A stretch of 64,000 bases of DNA from Emticicia sp. 21SJ11W-3 (GTDB lineage: Bacteria; Bacteroidota; Bacteroidia; Cytophagales; Spirosomataceae). Both the position numbers and the translations under genes were made by a program. Positions 55,301 through 63,634 of this stretch are shown piece after piece. The notes beneath the pieces are model-generated. The model made no database searches and was not told the origin of the DNA. It worked only from the letters and a program-made list of their open reading frames with translations. The stretch spans positions 248,001 through 312,000 of the forward strand of contig NZ_CP092074.1 in NCBI RefSeq assembly GCF_024138715.1. The letters run 5' to 3'. Numbering within the stretch: position 1 is the first letter of the stretch; every line of letters starts with the position of its first letter.

Positions 55301-57088
55301 TCGCTGGAGTTCCCTTATGCAGCCTATAAAACCAACATAGACAAAGCAGAGTGGAACATTAAGAAAAAACAGATAAGCATGAAAGGCGATTTAGCCTCTA
55401 CGCTGTTTGCATCAACTAATTCTGCCCAGGAAGGGCTGGCTTTCAAAGGGAGTTCGGCAGTATACGATATTGAGCAACTAACCTTGAATATCGGCGGAGT
55501 GCCATACATTCAATCGGCAGATGCCAGAATCATGCCTAACAAAGGGCAGGTGGCTATCAGAAAAGATGCCGAAATGCTACCTTTCAAAAATGCCCGACTG
55601 ACAATTGACACCCTGAACGGCTTTCATAACCTGAGCAACGGTAACATACAGATTCTTTCCAAAAGCAGATTTACCGGAGATGCCTCCTATCAGTTTGTGA
55701 ATGCCAGAAAAGATACTTTCAATATAAAAATGGGTGACTTTGAGTTAAGGGAGGTAAAGCTCCCGGCAGGGCCTGACGGCAGGAAAACAAAAGAGAAGGG
55801 GTATTCTACCTATGCTCATGCCACCGTCAGAGACCGCGATAGCGTGTATCTGTCACCAAAAATCATCTATCAGGGAGAAATTTCTATGTGGGCGCCTGTT
55901 AAAACCCTGGCTATGGATGGTTTCGTATTGCCGGTACTTAAAAAATATCCTAAACTGGGTGGTTACTGGATACCATACAAAGGAGAAAAGTCTGAAGAAG
56001 TGGTTATTACAGTTGATAAAAACCTGAAAAGTGATGAAGAACCGCTGTTTGCCGGTTTGCATTTCAGAACTACAACTTCTACTAATGGATTGTATCCTAC
56101 GTTTTTGTCTGCCAAAGAAACCGAAGAAGACCAGGATGTTTTTGTGGTAAACGGTGTCTTGCGCCGAGACGAAACAAACAGGCTGTTCAGTATAAAACCT
56201 GATGACCCCAAAGCCACAGCTGTTAATAAATACGAGCTGATTGAAGACAAGGGTATTATTAATCTTGAAGGCAAATACAACCTGTTGGGTAAAGAACTGG
56301 CACAGTATATGCAAACAACAGGTTTTGCTACTTTAAGACTCGATTCGTCAAGGCATCAGTTTAATACCATGATGCTGGTAAACTTCCCGGTGGCACAGCC
56401 TATACTGGCTAATATGGCTACTAAAATTGTAAAAACTAACCTTGACCTGGGTGTAAACGAAGCCGCCATTGAGCTTAATTCGCCTGAGTTGATTTCAAAA
56501 ATCTCGTATATCGTAGGCGAAAAAGACATTGAAGACTACAAGCTGCGGTCTGCTAAAGAATATGTGCCGTTATTCAGGTTTTCGCCCCGCTTTATCAATA
56601 CCATTGTATTCAGCGACCTGCAGTTGGTCTGGGAGCCTAAGCAGAACGCCTACAGAAGTGTAGGCAAGCTGGGGGTATCAAACATTGGCGAGACAGATAT
56701 CAATGCCAAAATAAATGGTTATGTAGAGATACGGAAAAACCCAGTTACCGGCGACGAGGTCTATGTTTTTCTGGAGCTATCGCCAGAAAGCTGGTATTAT
56801 ATGGGGTATAAAGAAAATGAAATGGGTATTATATCTTCTGATGATGCCTTCAATGCGCTGGTAACTAAAGGAGAGCGAAGAAAAGACCGTGGGTATCAGG
56901 TTATAGCCGTCGACCACTCAGAGGCCATTCTTTTCAGAAAGATGTTCCTGGAAACCTACCGCGGCCTGAAAGAACCACCTAAAGGAACCAAAGTTGACCC
57001 CAAGAAGCTGGCAGACGCCCCCAAAGAGGCAACGCAGAAAAAGGAAGAAAAGAAAAAGAAAGAAGAAGCAGAAAAAGAGGGTTTTTAA
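52325..57088 (+). CDS. Large exported protein of unknown function (1587 residues)
   Basis: I do not recognise this gene. A signal peptide is clear (LTIIFCCGILLSVGAKAQS). Residues about 22-165 look helical. A Pro/Ala linker follows (about 170-205, APPATTAAPAPEEES). Over 1250 residues of beta-rich sequence come next, with alternating strands and many aromatic and acidic turns. There are few Cys. The C-terminal 20 residues are Lys/Glu-rich low complexity (KKEEKKKKEEAEKEGF). No catalytic motif is seen. The long beta region might form a solenoid or a periplasmic bridge, like AsmA/TamB or LPS-transport proteins, but no motif supports a family. It follows prmA by 35 bases and probably shares its transcript. 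Confidence 0.9.
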   Translation: MRHLTIIFCCGILLSVGAKAQSIRLSENPQTFISEIKTVMGAEKNAIAIAMGDKFEVYWTTRFTDSQKTVLMNTTRRMGLKGHKMAQFYYLFLLIDKLITQENYNNTRLDNFLGVAQKTVEQYDLKTATRVFETFKDFLEKRRIYASGFNRLYVLGGTFDFTFSGKMPEAAKAAPPATTAAPAPEEESKLFDGWDAPVPVTPPLSAGNGLQELTKKPMPVLSGVAVEFSNADLVMATASDSVAISQTSGTIALKDGVFVGKGGTITWANLGLPQISATLADYTFEVRNPRFTAEDVAFTYPDRLTAPVKGVLEFKGEKRAKNVPASYPRFMSYQSDAFIKNIDKSIEYKGGFSIIGKRIFSSSASNSYAYITVKQDGKTVFKTSSTRFEINDAFINAQLASFVTYIGQDSIYHPAVKLNYIPADGLLKLNKIEAGSYRDALFIDSYHQLGIKCDAMRWNLAEGKMDFYIVSGKTQVPALFESLDFFDAQRLGRLSGGGSFNPLLVASNFVQKNNKSSFSVHEVGAFNNNRVSAQNLKSGFMLAEQQGFLYYNPITDLYSITRKGQHYLAANTGKKDFDDLLIPSIYGSSKDSTANASLNLTDKSLLIRGVKRFNLSDSLEAYVLPYDGIVKVGKNRTFAFNGQLKAKNFRFSGKELVLDYEKYSLSLPRIDSITFTPPDAYAKGATKEIGSKFKYDNAGVVYLNKPDNKSGRMHLPQYPILKIDKGVIVYFDDAYRGNRAFNREVRFEVPKIDFDSLNVKPLEFSGTFYSGNIFKPFKEKLKILTDTTIGFSHKVPGGKYPVYGSETSVKFASELVMDDKGLHTKGDINHLAATLTSDEIFFFTDSLTAKGKVGKVLETARPGGAYYPKVDVKDYTLKWIPKADSMLIASTEGFDFYQASSSLKGKILLRKTGLFGAGNLVRNDSETGSEQFKFNKEGFFADNSQFKIKASSPSTKAVLLAKNVDINFNITKSLVNIVGNEGNSFNDTTRQTSLEFPYAAYKTNIDKAEWNIKKKQISMKGDLASTLFASTNSAQEGLAFKGSSAVYDIEQLTLNIGGVPYIQSADARIMPNKGQVAIRKDAEMLPFKNARLTIDTLNGFHNLSNGNIQILSKSRFTGDASYQFVNARKDTFNIKMGDFELREVKLPAGPDGRKTKEKGYSTYAHATVRDRDSVYLSPKIIYQGEISMWAPVKTLAMDGFVLPVLKKYPKLGGYWIPYKGEKSEEVVITVDKNLKSDEEPLFAGLHFRTTTSTNGLYPTFLSAKETEEDQDVFVVNGVLRRDETNRLFSIKPDDPKATAVNKYELIEDKGIINLEGKYNLLGKELAQYMQTTGFATLRLDSSRHQFNTMMLVNFPVAQPILANMATKIVKTNLDLGVNEAAIELNSPELISKISYIVGEKDIEDYKLRSAKEYVPLFRFSPRFINTIVFSDLQLVWEPKQNAYRSVGKLGVSNIGETDINAKINGYVEIRKNPVTGDEVYVFLELSPESWYYMGYKENEMGIISSDDAFNALVTKGERRKDRGYQVIAVDHSEAILFRKMFLETYRGLKEPPKGTKVDPKKLADAPKEATQKKEEKKKKEEAEKEGF

Positions 57089-57237
57089 CAGAATTAAGGG
57101 TTGGCCGACTAAGAAGCCAGCCCTTTTTTGCAAAGCAAATAACCTGAAACAGCAGCAGGAATATTGATTGATCAGCACAGCCCTGCACAACCCGAATAAT
57201 GAAAACCGAAAGAACAGATAAGATTGAACTAAAACAA

Positions 57238-57270
57238 TTGCAATGATGTTGCATATTTGTTCTATCTTTG
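57238..57270 (+). promoter_or_regulatory. Promoter with inverted-repeat operator upstream of the MerC-domain gene
   Basis: TTG (57238-57240) and the perfect box TATCTTTG (57263-57270) are 22 bases apart. The inverted repeat TGCAA-TGATG-TTGCA (57239-57253) covers the -33 region. A second, imperfect repeat GTGTCAC-N7-GTGATAC (57270-57290) covers the predicted start of transcription. Both are where a metal-responsive repressor of the Fur/Zur kind could bind. Confidence 0.55.
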
Positions 57271-57305
57271 TGTCACGGTTTCTGTGATACAATTTCACAT
57301 GGAGT

Positions 57306-57698
57306 ATGCGGAAAATATTCACTCATTATCATAATCTCAATAAAGTAGGTCTGTGGCTTTCTATACTCTGCATGGTGCATTGTCTGGCTATGCCTTTTAT
57401 AATAACATCATTACCTTATCTGAGTAAAAATACCATCAGCGAAAAATCAGAGTTTTTTCTGATTGCCATAAGTGCCTGCCTGGCGGTTTATCTTTTGTTA
57501 AAAGATTACAAGAATCATCGTAATTCGCTTCCCCTTGCTTTGTTAACTCTGGCATTGGCATTTAATATGCTGGGTATCTTTATTGTTTCTAACGCCTACG
57601 AAACCATTTTTAATGTAAGCGGCGGCCTGTTAATGGCCCTTGCTTATGGCTTAAACTGGTATTTTCATAAAAGAGCCTGCCATAGCCACCAGCATTAA
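57306..57698 (+). CDS. MerC-domain membrane protein
   Basis: The 130-residue protein has four membrane helices and the MerC text LSILCMVHCLAMPFI, with the metal-binding Cys pair (CxxxC) in the first helix, and NRSGG-like GGLLMALAYGLNWY near the end. The C-terminus is His/Cys-rich (KRACHSHQH). The classical MerC moves mercury; chromosomal Bacteroidota members without a mer operon more likely handle another metal such as zinc. The gene has its own promoter with two inverted repeats. Confidence 0.85.
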   Translation: MRKIFTHYHNLNKVGLWLSILCMVHCLAMPFIITSLPYLSKNTISEKSEFFLIAISACLAVYLLLKDYKNHRNSLPLALLTLALAFNMLGIFIVSNAYETIFNVSGGLLMALAYGLNWYFHKRACHSHQH

Positions 57699-57705
57699 TC
57701 ATCCA

Positions 57706-57734
57706 TAAAAAAGGCCCTCATTTTCATGAGAGCC
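57706..57734 (-). terminator. Terminator of the M28 peptidase gene
   Basis: GGCCCTCA (57713-57720) and TGAGAGCC (57727-57734) form a stem with a G-U pair in minus-strand RNA. On that strand it runs into T (complement of 57706-57712). It is 14 bases beyond the peptidase stop. Confidence 0.7.
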
Positions 57735-57747
57735 CCGGTATAAAATC

Positions 57748-59229
57748 TTATTCTTTCCAACGCCAGTCTTTGCCAATTATCAGCTCGTTTTTCAGATTCT
57801 GTTTAATCAAAAACTCTTTGGTTTCTTCATCATTCATTTTCTTTGTAGGCAATGCATCAGCATTGGCCAGGGCATAAAGCATCATGGCTGTGAATCGAAC
57901 ATTATTGTTAATTTGTTTTTTATCAATTAAATCAAAGCGGTCGCAGTTGGCATGATAACAGTTGTAGGCTTTTACCGGGAAACTGCCCGACGGCGAGCAA
58001 ACCGGCACCCCCTGTATCATAAACGGCTGGTGGTCTGAGTGCAAACCGGCTCCGTTCGGATTGGTGTTGGTATAGCTGGAATCAATTTTTCTGATTTTAG
58101 TGCCTACTTCATCAAAGAAAGCCCTCAGTTCAGGGCGCCCCATTGCATTAAACCCGCGGGCATTGTTTACCATGTCCAGATTCATCATTAACTGAACTTT
58201 ATCCAGTTTTCCCTCATCCAGATATTTTTTCACCATGGCCTTAGAGCCCAGCAGGCCTTGTTCTTCGCCCATAAACATCACAAACTCAATAGTTCTTTTG
58301 GTTTTCAGTTTCAATGCCTGAAACACCCTTGCTACGTCTAAAACAGTAAAAGAGCCAATACCGTTATCCATTGCACCTGTTGCCAGATCCCACGAGTCCA
58401 GGTGTCCGCCAATTACAATTTTGTCATCTTTAAGTTTTTTAGAGCTTCCGGGTAGGGTAGCTATCACGTTCCTGGCTTTAATAGGGCGGCTGAAATTCTG
58501 CATATCAATTACCGCCAGCAGATTAGGCTCTTCGTTCATCCATTTCCGAATCTGCTTGCCACTTTCAACCGATACACAAACAGCAGGAATCGGAATCAGC
58601 GCGCCGGTAACAGAGGCCGTTCCTGTAAGCAGTACGCCTCCTTCAACCGCGTTGGCAATAATTACCCCCGCTGCGCCGTATTTAATGGCCAATGCTGTTT
58701 TTTCAGAGCGGTGCAGGTTTTTCTTGCCTTTGTTTTCCGGCGATTGCAGGTTGATATTGAACAACGCAATTTTACCTTTAACCTGATCTTTTACTTTTTC
58801 AAAGTCAGCCTCTACACCGTCGCCACAATCTACAATCGGGCCTTTGATGTGCGACGAAACCGGCGAGTGCGCCAGTGCCACTACCTCAACATCTCTGAAA
58901 TTATCACTGCCTTTGGGTACAATAGCCAGGCTAACGGTGTCTCTTGCCCACGATTCAACCTCAAAAGGCATATATTTCACGTCGGCAAAACCGTATTCCT
59001 TCAACAAGTTATAGGCAAAATCCTCAGCTTTTTTACCATTCGGGCTTCCTGTAAGGCGATGCCCGATGCTTGAGGTGGCTTCACCCAGAGTTTCATACGC
59101 ACGGCCGCGATTCAGAACATCATCATTGATTTTTCCGAAAACTTCTTCCAACTCGTCTTTGGGTAAAGTAAAAGCAGAAAACAACGAGACGCTTACAACA
59201 ACTGTCAAAAGTAAAATTCTCTTTCTCAT
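57748..59229 (-). CDS. M28-family zinc metallopeptidase, exported
   Basis: The 493-residue protein has a signal peptide (ILLLTVVVSVSLFSAFTLP). A protease-associated domain is inserted at about 110-240 (KYGAAGVIIANAVEGG). Metal ligands and catalytic residues of M28 are His276 and Asp278 in GGHLDSWD, Asp288 in GAMDNGIG, Glu322-Glu323 in MGEEQGLLG, Asp352 in NLDMVNN and His400 in HSDHQPF. It is an exported amino- or carboxypeptidase with a dinuclear zinc centre. A terminator lies at its end. Confidence 0.93.
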   Translation of the reverse strand: MRKRILLLTVVVSVSLFSAFTLPKDELEEVFGKINDDVLNRGRAYETLGEATSSIGHRLTGSPNGKKAEDFAYNLLKEYGFADVKYMPFEVESWARDTVSLAIVPKGSDNFRDVEVVALAHSPVSSHIKGPIVDCGDGVEADFEKVKDQVKGKIALFNINLQSPENKGKKNLHRSEKTALAIKYGAAGVIIANAVEGGVLLTGTASVTGALIPIPAVCVSVESGKQIRKWMNEEPNLLAVIDMQNFSRPIKARNVIATLPGSSKKLKDDKIVIGGHLDSWDLATGAMDNGIGSFTVLDVARVFQALKLKTKRTIEFVMFMGEEQGLLGSKAMVKKYLDEGKLDKVQLMMNLDMVNNARGFNAMGRPELRAFFDEVGTKIRKIDSSYTNTNPNGAGLHSDHQPFMIQGVPVCSPSGSFPVKAYNCYHANCDRFDLIDKKQINNNVRFTAMMLYALANADALPTKKMNDEETKEFLIKQNLKNELIIGKDWRWKE

Positions 59230-59314
59230 CTACACTGTATTTATTTTAATTTCATTTAGTTTATACCCGTAATATTAGGTATAAAAATCGTAATTATTTC
59301 TTTGTTGAACAAAA

Positions 59315-59332
59315 AACCGTTTTTTAACGGTT
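59315..59332. other. Perfect inverted repeat in the divergent region between two peptidase genes
   Basis: AACCGTT-TTTT-AACGGTT (7-bp arms, 4-base spacer) lies between the starts of the M28 and S9 peptidase genes. The position suits an operator or a leader hairpin shared by both. It is followed by the looser GC-rich repeat GCCGGC...GCCGG near 59350. Confidence 0.4.
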
Positions 59333-59421
59333 AATATAAAAACCAAAAGCCGGCGAAGGTATGCCGGTTTAAAATTCATATATTATCTGAATACAGAAAG
59401 AAAATTCCTAAAAATAACAAT

Positions 59422-61509
59422 ATGAGTACAATACAACTAATGAAACACGATGGGATTACCCCGCCCGTAGCAAAACCGCAACCCAAAGAATTATCAGTAC
59501 ATGGCCACACCCGCATAGATGAATACTATTGGCTTAATGAAAGAGAAAACCCCGAGGTTATAGCATATCTGAATGCTGAAAATGCCTACCTTGAGCAGGT
59601 GATAGCTCCGGTAAAGGATTTTGAAGAAAAGCTATTTCAGGAAATGAAAAGCCGTATTCAGGAACAAGACGAATCGGTGCCGGTTAAGGAAGGCAACTAT
59701 TTTTACTACTACCGATATATGGAAGGTGGCGAATATCCCATTTATTGCCGCAAAAAAGAAAGTTTGAATGCGCCTGAAGAGATACTGCTCGACGGTAATA
59801 AACTCGGGAAAGCTAAATCTTACTTTAATATTGGTGGATACGAAATTACCGATAACGATGAGGTGATGGCCTATGGAATAGATACCGTTAGCAGACGCAA
59901 CTATACCGTCAGATTCAAAAACCTGAAAACAGGTAAATTATATAAGGAACAGATAAAAAATACCGAGGGAGGCTGCTATGCCTGGGCGGCAGATAACAAA
60001 ACATTTTTTTATATCCGCCGCGACCAGCAAACGCTGCTGGGGTATCAGGTATGGCGCCACGAATTAGATACCGACGTAAAGACCGACGTACTGGTATATG
60101 AAGAAAAAGACAACCAGTTTTACATGGGGCTTTATAGAATGAAATCAAAAAAATACATTGCCATCAGTTGCGACCACAACGGCGTATCTACCGAATACAG
60201 ATTGTTAGAGGCTGCAAAGCCATTGGGCGAATTTAAAGTATTTGCCGAAAGAGAACGCGGGCATGAATACGTAATTGAGCATTTGCATGATAAATTTTAT
60301 ATCCGCACTAATCAGAACAAGGCCGTTAACTTTAAACTATTGGAGGTAAAGGAAAATGAAGCAGCCGATAAAACAAAATGGAAAGAGGTAATTGCTCACA
60401 GAAAAGATGTTTTTCTGGAGTCGATGGAGGTATTCACCAACCATCTGGTATTGCAGGAAAGGACAGAGGGGCTTATTCAATTGCGGGTAATTAATCAGAC
60501 CAACGGCAATGACCATTATATTGAGTTCAGCGAACCCGCCTATGATGCCTACATTGGCGCTAATCCAGACTTTAACACCCATGTGCTCAGATACATTTAT
60601 ACATCGCTTACAACGCCCGGTTCTACATTTGACTATAACCTTGATTCCCGTGAGGTAGAACTGAAAAAACAGCAGGCCGTTTTGGGCGACTTCAATAAAA
60701 ACAATTATGTATCTGAACGGGTTTTTGTAACAGCTCGCGACGGAGTAAAGGTACCGGTATCAATTGTTTATCGTAAAGACACACTGCTAAACGGCACGGC
60801 CCCTTTGTTACAGTATTCTTATGGTTCTTACGGATACTCAACCGATGCCACCTTTAGTTCGGTACGTTTAAGCCTCCTCGACAGGGGGTTTGTTTATGCC
60901 ATTGCGCACATACGCGGGGGGCAGGAAATGGGCCGCGAATGGTATGACAGCGGCAAAATGTTTAATAAGAAAAATACATTTTATGACTTCATTGACTGTT
61001 CCCGATTCCTAATTGCTAACCAGTATTGCAGCCCCGCCAAATTGTTTGCCATGGGGGGTAGCGCAGGTGGGTTACTGATGGGCGCCATTAATAATATGCA
61101 GCCTGATTTGTACAAGGGCATAGTAGCAGCCGTACCATTTGTAGATGTGGTTACTACCATGCTTGATGAAAGCATACCGCTAACCACCGGAGAGTTTGAA
61201 GAATGGGGTAACCCCAAAAACAAAGCGTCTTATGACTATATGCTGTCTTATTCTCCTTACGACAATATCGATACTAAGAATTATCCTAATATATTGATAA
61301 CTACCGGTTTACATGATTCGCAGGTGCAATATTTTGAGCCCGCAAAATGGGTGGCCCGATTACGCACCAGAAAAACCGACCAAAACCTGCTGTTATTGTA
61401 TACAGACATGGAGGCAGGGCATGGGGGTGCATCAGGTCGTTTTTCTTCTCTGAAGCTGATAGCGAAAGAGTATGTATTTATGCTCGATTTAGCCAATGCC
61501 TTACATTGA
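59422..61509 (+). CDS. S9-family oligopeptidase B-like serine peptidase
   Basis: The 695-residue enzyme has the beta-propeller plus alpha/beta-hydrolase layout. The propeller part begins with HTRIDEYYWLNERENPEV. The nucleophile Ser547 is in FAMGGSAGGLLMG, Asp632 in TGLHDSQVQYFEPAKW and His667 in EAGHGGASGRF. DRGFVYAIAHIRGGQEMG and SYGSYGYSTD are oligopeptidase B hallmarks. It cleaves short peptides, usually after Arg or Lys. No signal peptide is evident, so it probably acts in the cytoplasm or periplasm by another route. Confidence 0.93.
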   Translation: MSTIQLMKHDGITPPVAKPQPKELSVHGHTRIDEYYWLNERENPEVIAYLNAENAYLEQVIAPVKDFEEKLFQEMKSRIQEQDESVPVKEGNYFYYYRYMEGGEYPIYCRKKESLNAPEEILLDGNKLGKAKSYFNIGGYEITDNDEVMAYGIDTVSRRNYTVRFKNLKTGKLYKEQIKNTEGGCYAWAADNKTFFYIRRDQQTLLGYQVWRHELDTDVKTDVLVYEEKDNQFYMGLYRMKSKKYIAISCDHNGVSTEYRLLEAAKPLGEFKVFAERERGHEYVIEHLHDKFYIRTNQNKAVNFKLLEVKENEAADKTKWKEVIAHRKDVFLESMEVFTNHLVLQERTEGLIQLRVINQTNGNDHYIEFSEPAYDAYIGANPDFNTHVLRYIYTSLTTPGSTFDYNLDSREVELKKQQAVLGDFNKNNYVSERVFVTARDGVKVPVSIVYRKDTLLNGTAPLLQYSYGSYGYSTDATFSSVRLSLLDRGFVYAIAHIRGGQEMGREWYDSGKMFNKKNTFYDFIDCSRFLIANQYCSPAKLFAMGGSAGGLLMGAINNMQPDLYKGIVAAVPFVDVVTTMLDESIPLTTGEFEEWGNPKNKASYDYMLSYSPYDNIDTKNYPNILITTGLHDSQVQYFEPAKWVARLRTRKTDQNLLLLYTDMEAGHGGASGRFSSLKLIAKEYVFMLDLANALH

Positions 61510-61710
61510 AATTTCGAAAGGCAGGTGTAGTTCAGAAATATTCAGGGCTAAATGCGGTTTTAACCGGGTGTTTTTACCAATTAATCATATTTTCAAAAAA
61601 AATGAGCCCGTTTTTTTTAAATTTCTAACTATTTGTTTTTTATTTGCCACCATATTCCGAACAGATTGTGACCTTAATATTTTATTTAGTCCAATTTTTT
61701 TACAACATTT

Positions 61711-61718
61711 TATTTTTG
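61711..61718 (+). promoter_or_regulatory. -7 box of the OmpA-like gene
   Basis: TATTTTTG is a perfect match, 23 bases before the ATG at 61741, within a very AT-rich upstream region. The -33 box is not clear. A short leader is implied. Confidence 0.45.
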
Positions 61719-61740
61719 AATTAACAAAAAATTCCCCAAC

Positions 61741-63453
61741 ATGAAGAAGGCAATACTAGTATTTGCGTCGTTATTCGTCTTTGCCCTGACAACGCAAGCT
61801 CAAGACACCTGCAAAGTTTGCAAGCCATACAAATGGGAGGCAGGCCTCCTGCTTGGAGTTAACCAGAACTATGGAGACATGCAAGAAGATGCATCTTATC
61901 TTTCACAAAACCGTCCTATGTTCGGCGCATTTGTTCGTCGTCACCTGGGTAACTATTTTGCGTTAAGAGGTCAGGTCTTCTTTGGTGGTTTAGCCGGAAA
62001 CGATTTGGATAACCCTAACGGAAGATGGAATTATCGTCGCCTGAAATTTACTTCACCTCTTTCAGAATTATCTTTACTAGCTGAAGTATATCCTTTCGGC
62101 GAGCGCAAGTATTTCTGTGACGGAGGCTTTAAAAGAAACCTGACACCTTATCTATATGGTGGTCTTGCAGGTGTTTTCACTAATCCTACAGTAACGGTTC
62201 AGTCGGGTGCTACTGCCCCTCCGTTGCAATCATGGATGGATGAAGACAAAGCAAACCTTAAAAAAGGTGCGCTTGCAATTCCGTTTGGTTTAGGTGTAAA
62301 ATATAATGTAGCAGAAAGATGGACATTGGGTCTTGAAGTGGGTTACCGCTACGCATTCTCTGATTATCTTGATGGAACAAGCCGCGCTACTACAAGCCTT
62401 GTGTCTAATAAAGCTTATAATGATGGTTACGCTGTAGGTAATTTACTGGTATCTTACCGTTTTGGTGATAAAGACACAGATAAAGACGGTGTTGTTGATC
62501 GTTGCGACGCCTGTGTAAATGAAAAAGGTCTTCGTAAATTCCAGGGTTGTCCTGATACAGACGGTGACGGTATCCCTGATAAAGATGATGCCTGCCCTAC
62601 TCAGGCTGGTCCAATGGCCTTGAACGGTTGTCCTGACACAGATGGTGACGGCGTAGCTGATAAAGATGATGCCTGCCCAACTTTAGCGGGTCCTGCTTCT
62701 TTGCAGGGTTGTCCTGACCGCGACAAAGACGGCGTAGCTGATAAAGATGACGCTTGTCCTGACGTGCCTGGTTTGAAAGCCTTGAAAGGTTGTCCTGATA
62801 CAGACGGTGACGGTATTACAGATAAAGAAGATGCTTGTCCTAACGAGCCTGGTCCGGCTTCACTGAAAGGTTGTCCTGATACAGACGGCGACGGTATTCC
62901 TGATAAAGATGATGCTTGCCCTAGAGTTGCCGGTTCTGTAGCAGCTAAAGGTTGCCCTGACCGCGACAATGACGGTGTAGCTGACGATAAAGATAAATGT
63001 CCTGACCTGCCTGGTCTTGCGTCAAACGATGGTTGTCCTGAAGGTTACGTAAACGGTATGGCTCCGGGTTACAGAACGCTAAGCGGATGTATGATTACCA
63101 AAGAAGAATTGGATGAACTAAGCGCAGCAGCTCAGGGAATTGAATTCTACAGCGGAACCAACAAATTGAAACCAACATCATACAAAAAACTTGACCGCGT
63201 TTGTACATTGTTGCAAAGATGCCCTGATAGTATGCTTACTGTAGTGGCATACAACGATGGCCCAAGCACAGCCGCCAACCTTCGTGCTGCTAAATTGCGT
63301 GCCTGCGCTGTTTATGCTTACTTCTTGAAAAAGAAATGTATCAGCAAAGCACGCATGACCTACGAAGGAAAAGGAGACGAAGATCCTTCAACTCCTTACA
63401 CAACTCCGGATGGCAAGAAAACCAACACTCGTATTGAGTTCCAGTTGAAATAA
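61741..63453 (+). CDS. OmpA-family outer-membrane protein with TSP3 repeats
   Basis: The 570-residue protein has a signal peptide (ILVFASLFVFALTTQAQ). An eight-stranded-barrel-like part follows (about 21-240, with LGNYFALRGQVFFGGLAG). Seven thrombospondin type 3 repeats lie at about 243-433, each like DTDGDGIPDKDDACP and binding calcium through Asp. The C-terminal OmpA-like domain (about 455-570) keeps the Asp in VVAYNDGPS and the Arg in AAKLRACAV, the residues that bind peptidoglycan. This domain also carries extra Cys, including RVCTLLQRCPDS and KKKCISKAR. It joins the outer membrane to the cell wall. Confidence 0.94.
   Translation: MKKAILVFASLFVFALTTQAQDTCKVCKPYKWEAGLLLGVNQNYGDMQEDASYLSQNRPMFGAFVRRHLGNYFALRGQVFFGGLAGNDLDNPNGRWNYRRLKFTSPLSELSLLAEVYPFGERKYFCDGGFKRNLTPYLYGGLAGVFTNPTVTVQSGATAPPLQSWMDEDKANLKKGALAIPFGLGVKYNVAERWTLGLEVGYRYAFSDYLDGTSRATTSLVSNKAYNDGYAVGNLLVSYRFGDKDTDKDGVVDRCDACVNEKGLRKFQGCPDTDGDGIPDKDDACPTQAGPMALNGCPDTDGDGVADKDDACPTLAGPASLQGCPDRDKDGVADKDDACPDVPGLKALKGCPDTDGDGITDKEDACPNEPGPASLKGCPDTDGDGIPDKDDACPRVAGSVAAKGCPDRDNDGVADDKDKCPDLPGLASNDGCPEGYVNGMAPGYRTLSGCMITKEELDELSAAAQGIEFYSGTNKLKPTSYKKLDRVCTLLQRCPDSMLTVVAYNDGPSTAANLRAAKLRACAVYAYFLKKKCISKARMTYEGKGDEDPSTPYTTPDGKKTNTRIEFQLK
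62467..63039 (+). repeat. Tandem TSP3 repeats (seven units of about 81 bases)
   Basis: Seven units of about 27 codons run in tandem. All but the first and last share GATAAAGATGATGC-type DNA, and unit pairs are nearly identical at the base level. Units end in GGTTGTCCTGA (protein GCP). They code for the calcium-binding repeats of the OmpA-like protein. High identity makes copy-number change by slippage likely. Confidence 0.9.
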
Positions 63454-63477
63454 GAGCTAAGTAATAAAGCAATAAAT

Positions 63478-63516
63478 AAACCCCGGCTACGCAGTATGTG
63501 TATCCGGGGTTTTGTT
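63478..63516 (+). terminator. Terminator of the OmpA-like gene
   Basis: AAACCCCGG (63478-63486) and CCGGGGTTT (63504-63512) form a 9-bp GC-rich stem, then TTTTGTTTT. The loop of 17 bases holds inner pairing TAC/GTA. It can also serve the convergent hydrolase gene. Confidence 0.8.
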
Positions 63517-63634
63517 TTGTATCAATGCAGATGGCCTGTTTTAAGCGCTATATTCTCTTTAAAATAAACTGTTATTGTTGTGTGATATCCATATTGGTTA
63601 TACTCCATCACACATTCAGCAATACCTGGGGTTT

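Noticed and set aside
57306-57698. Mercury-resistance operon
   Set aside because: Only a MerC-domain gene is present; merA, merT, merP and merR are absent.
62467-63039. CRISPR-like array
   Set aside because: The 81-base repeats are coding, in frame, and give TSP3 calcium-binding units.
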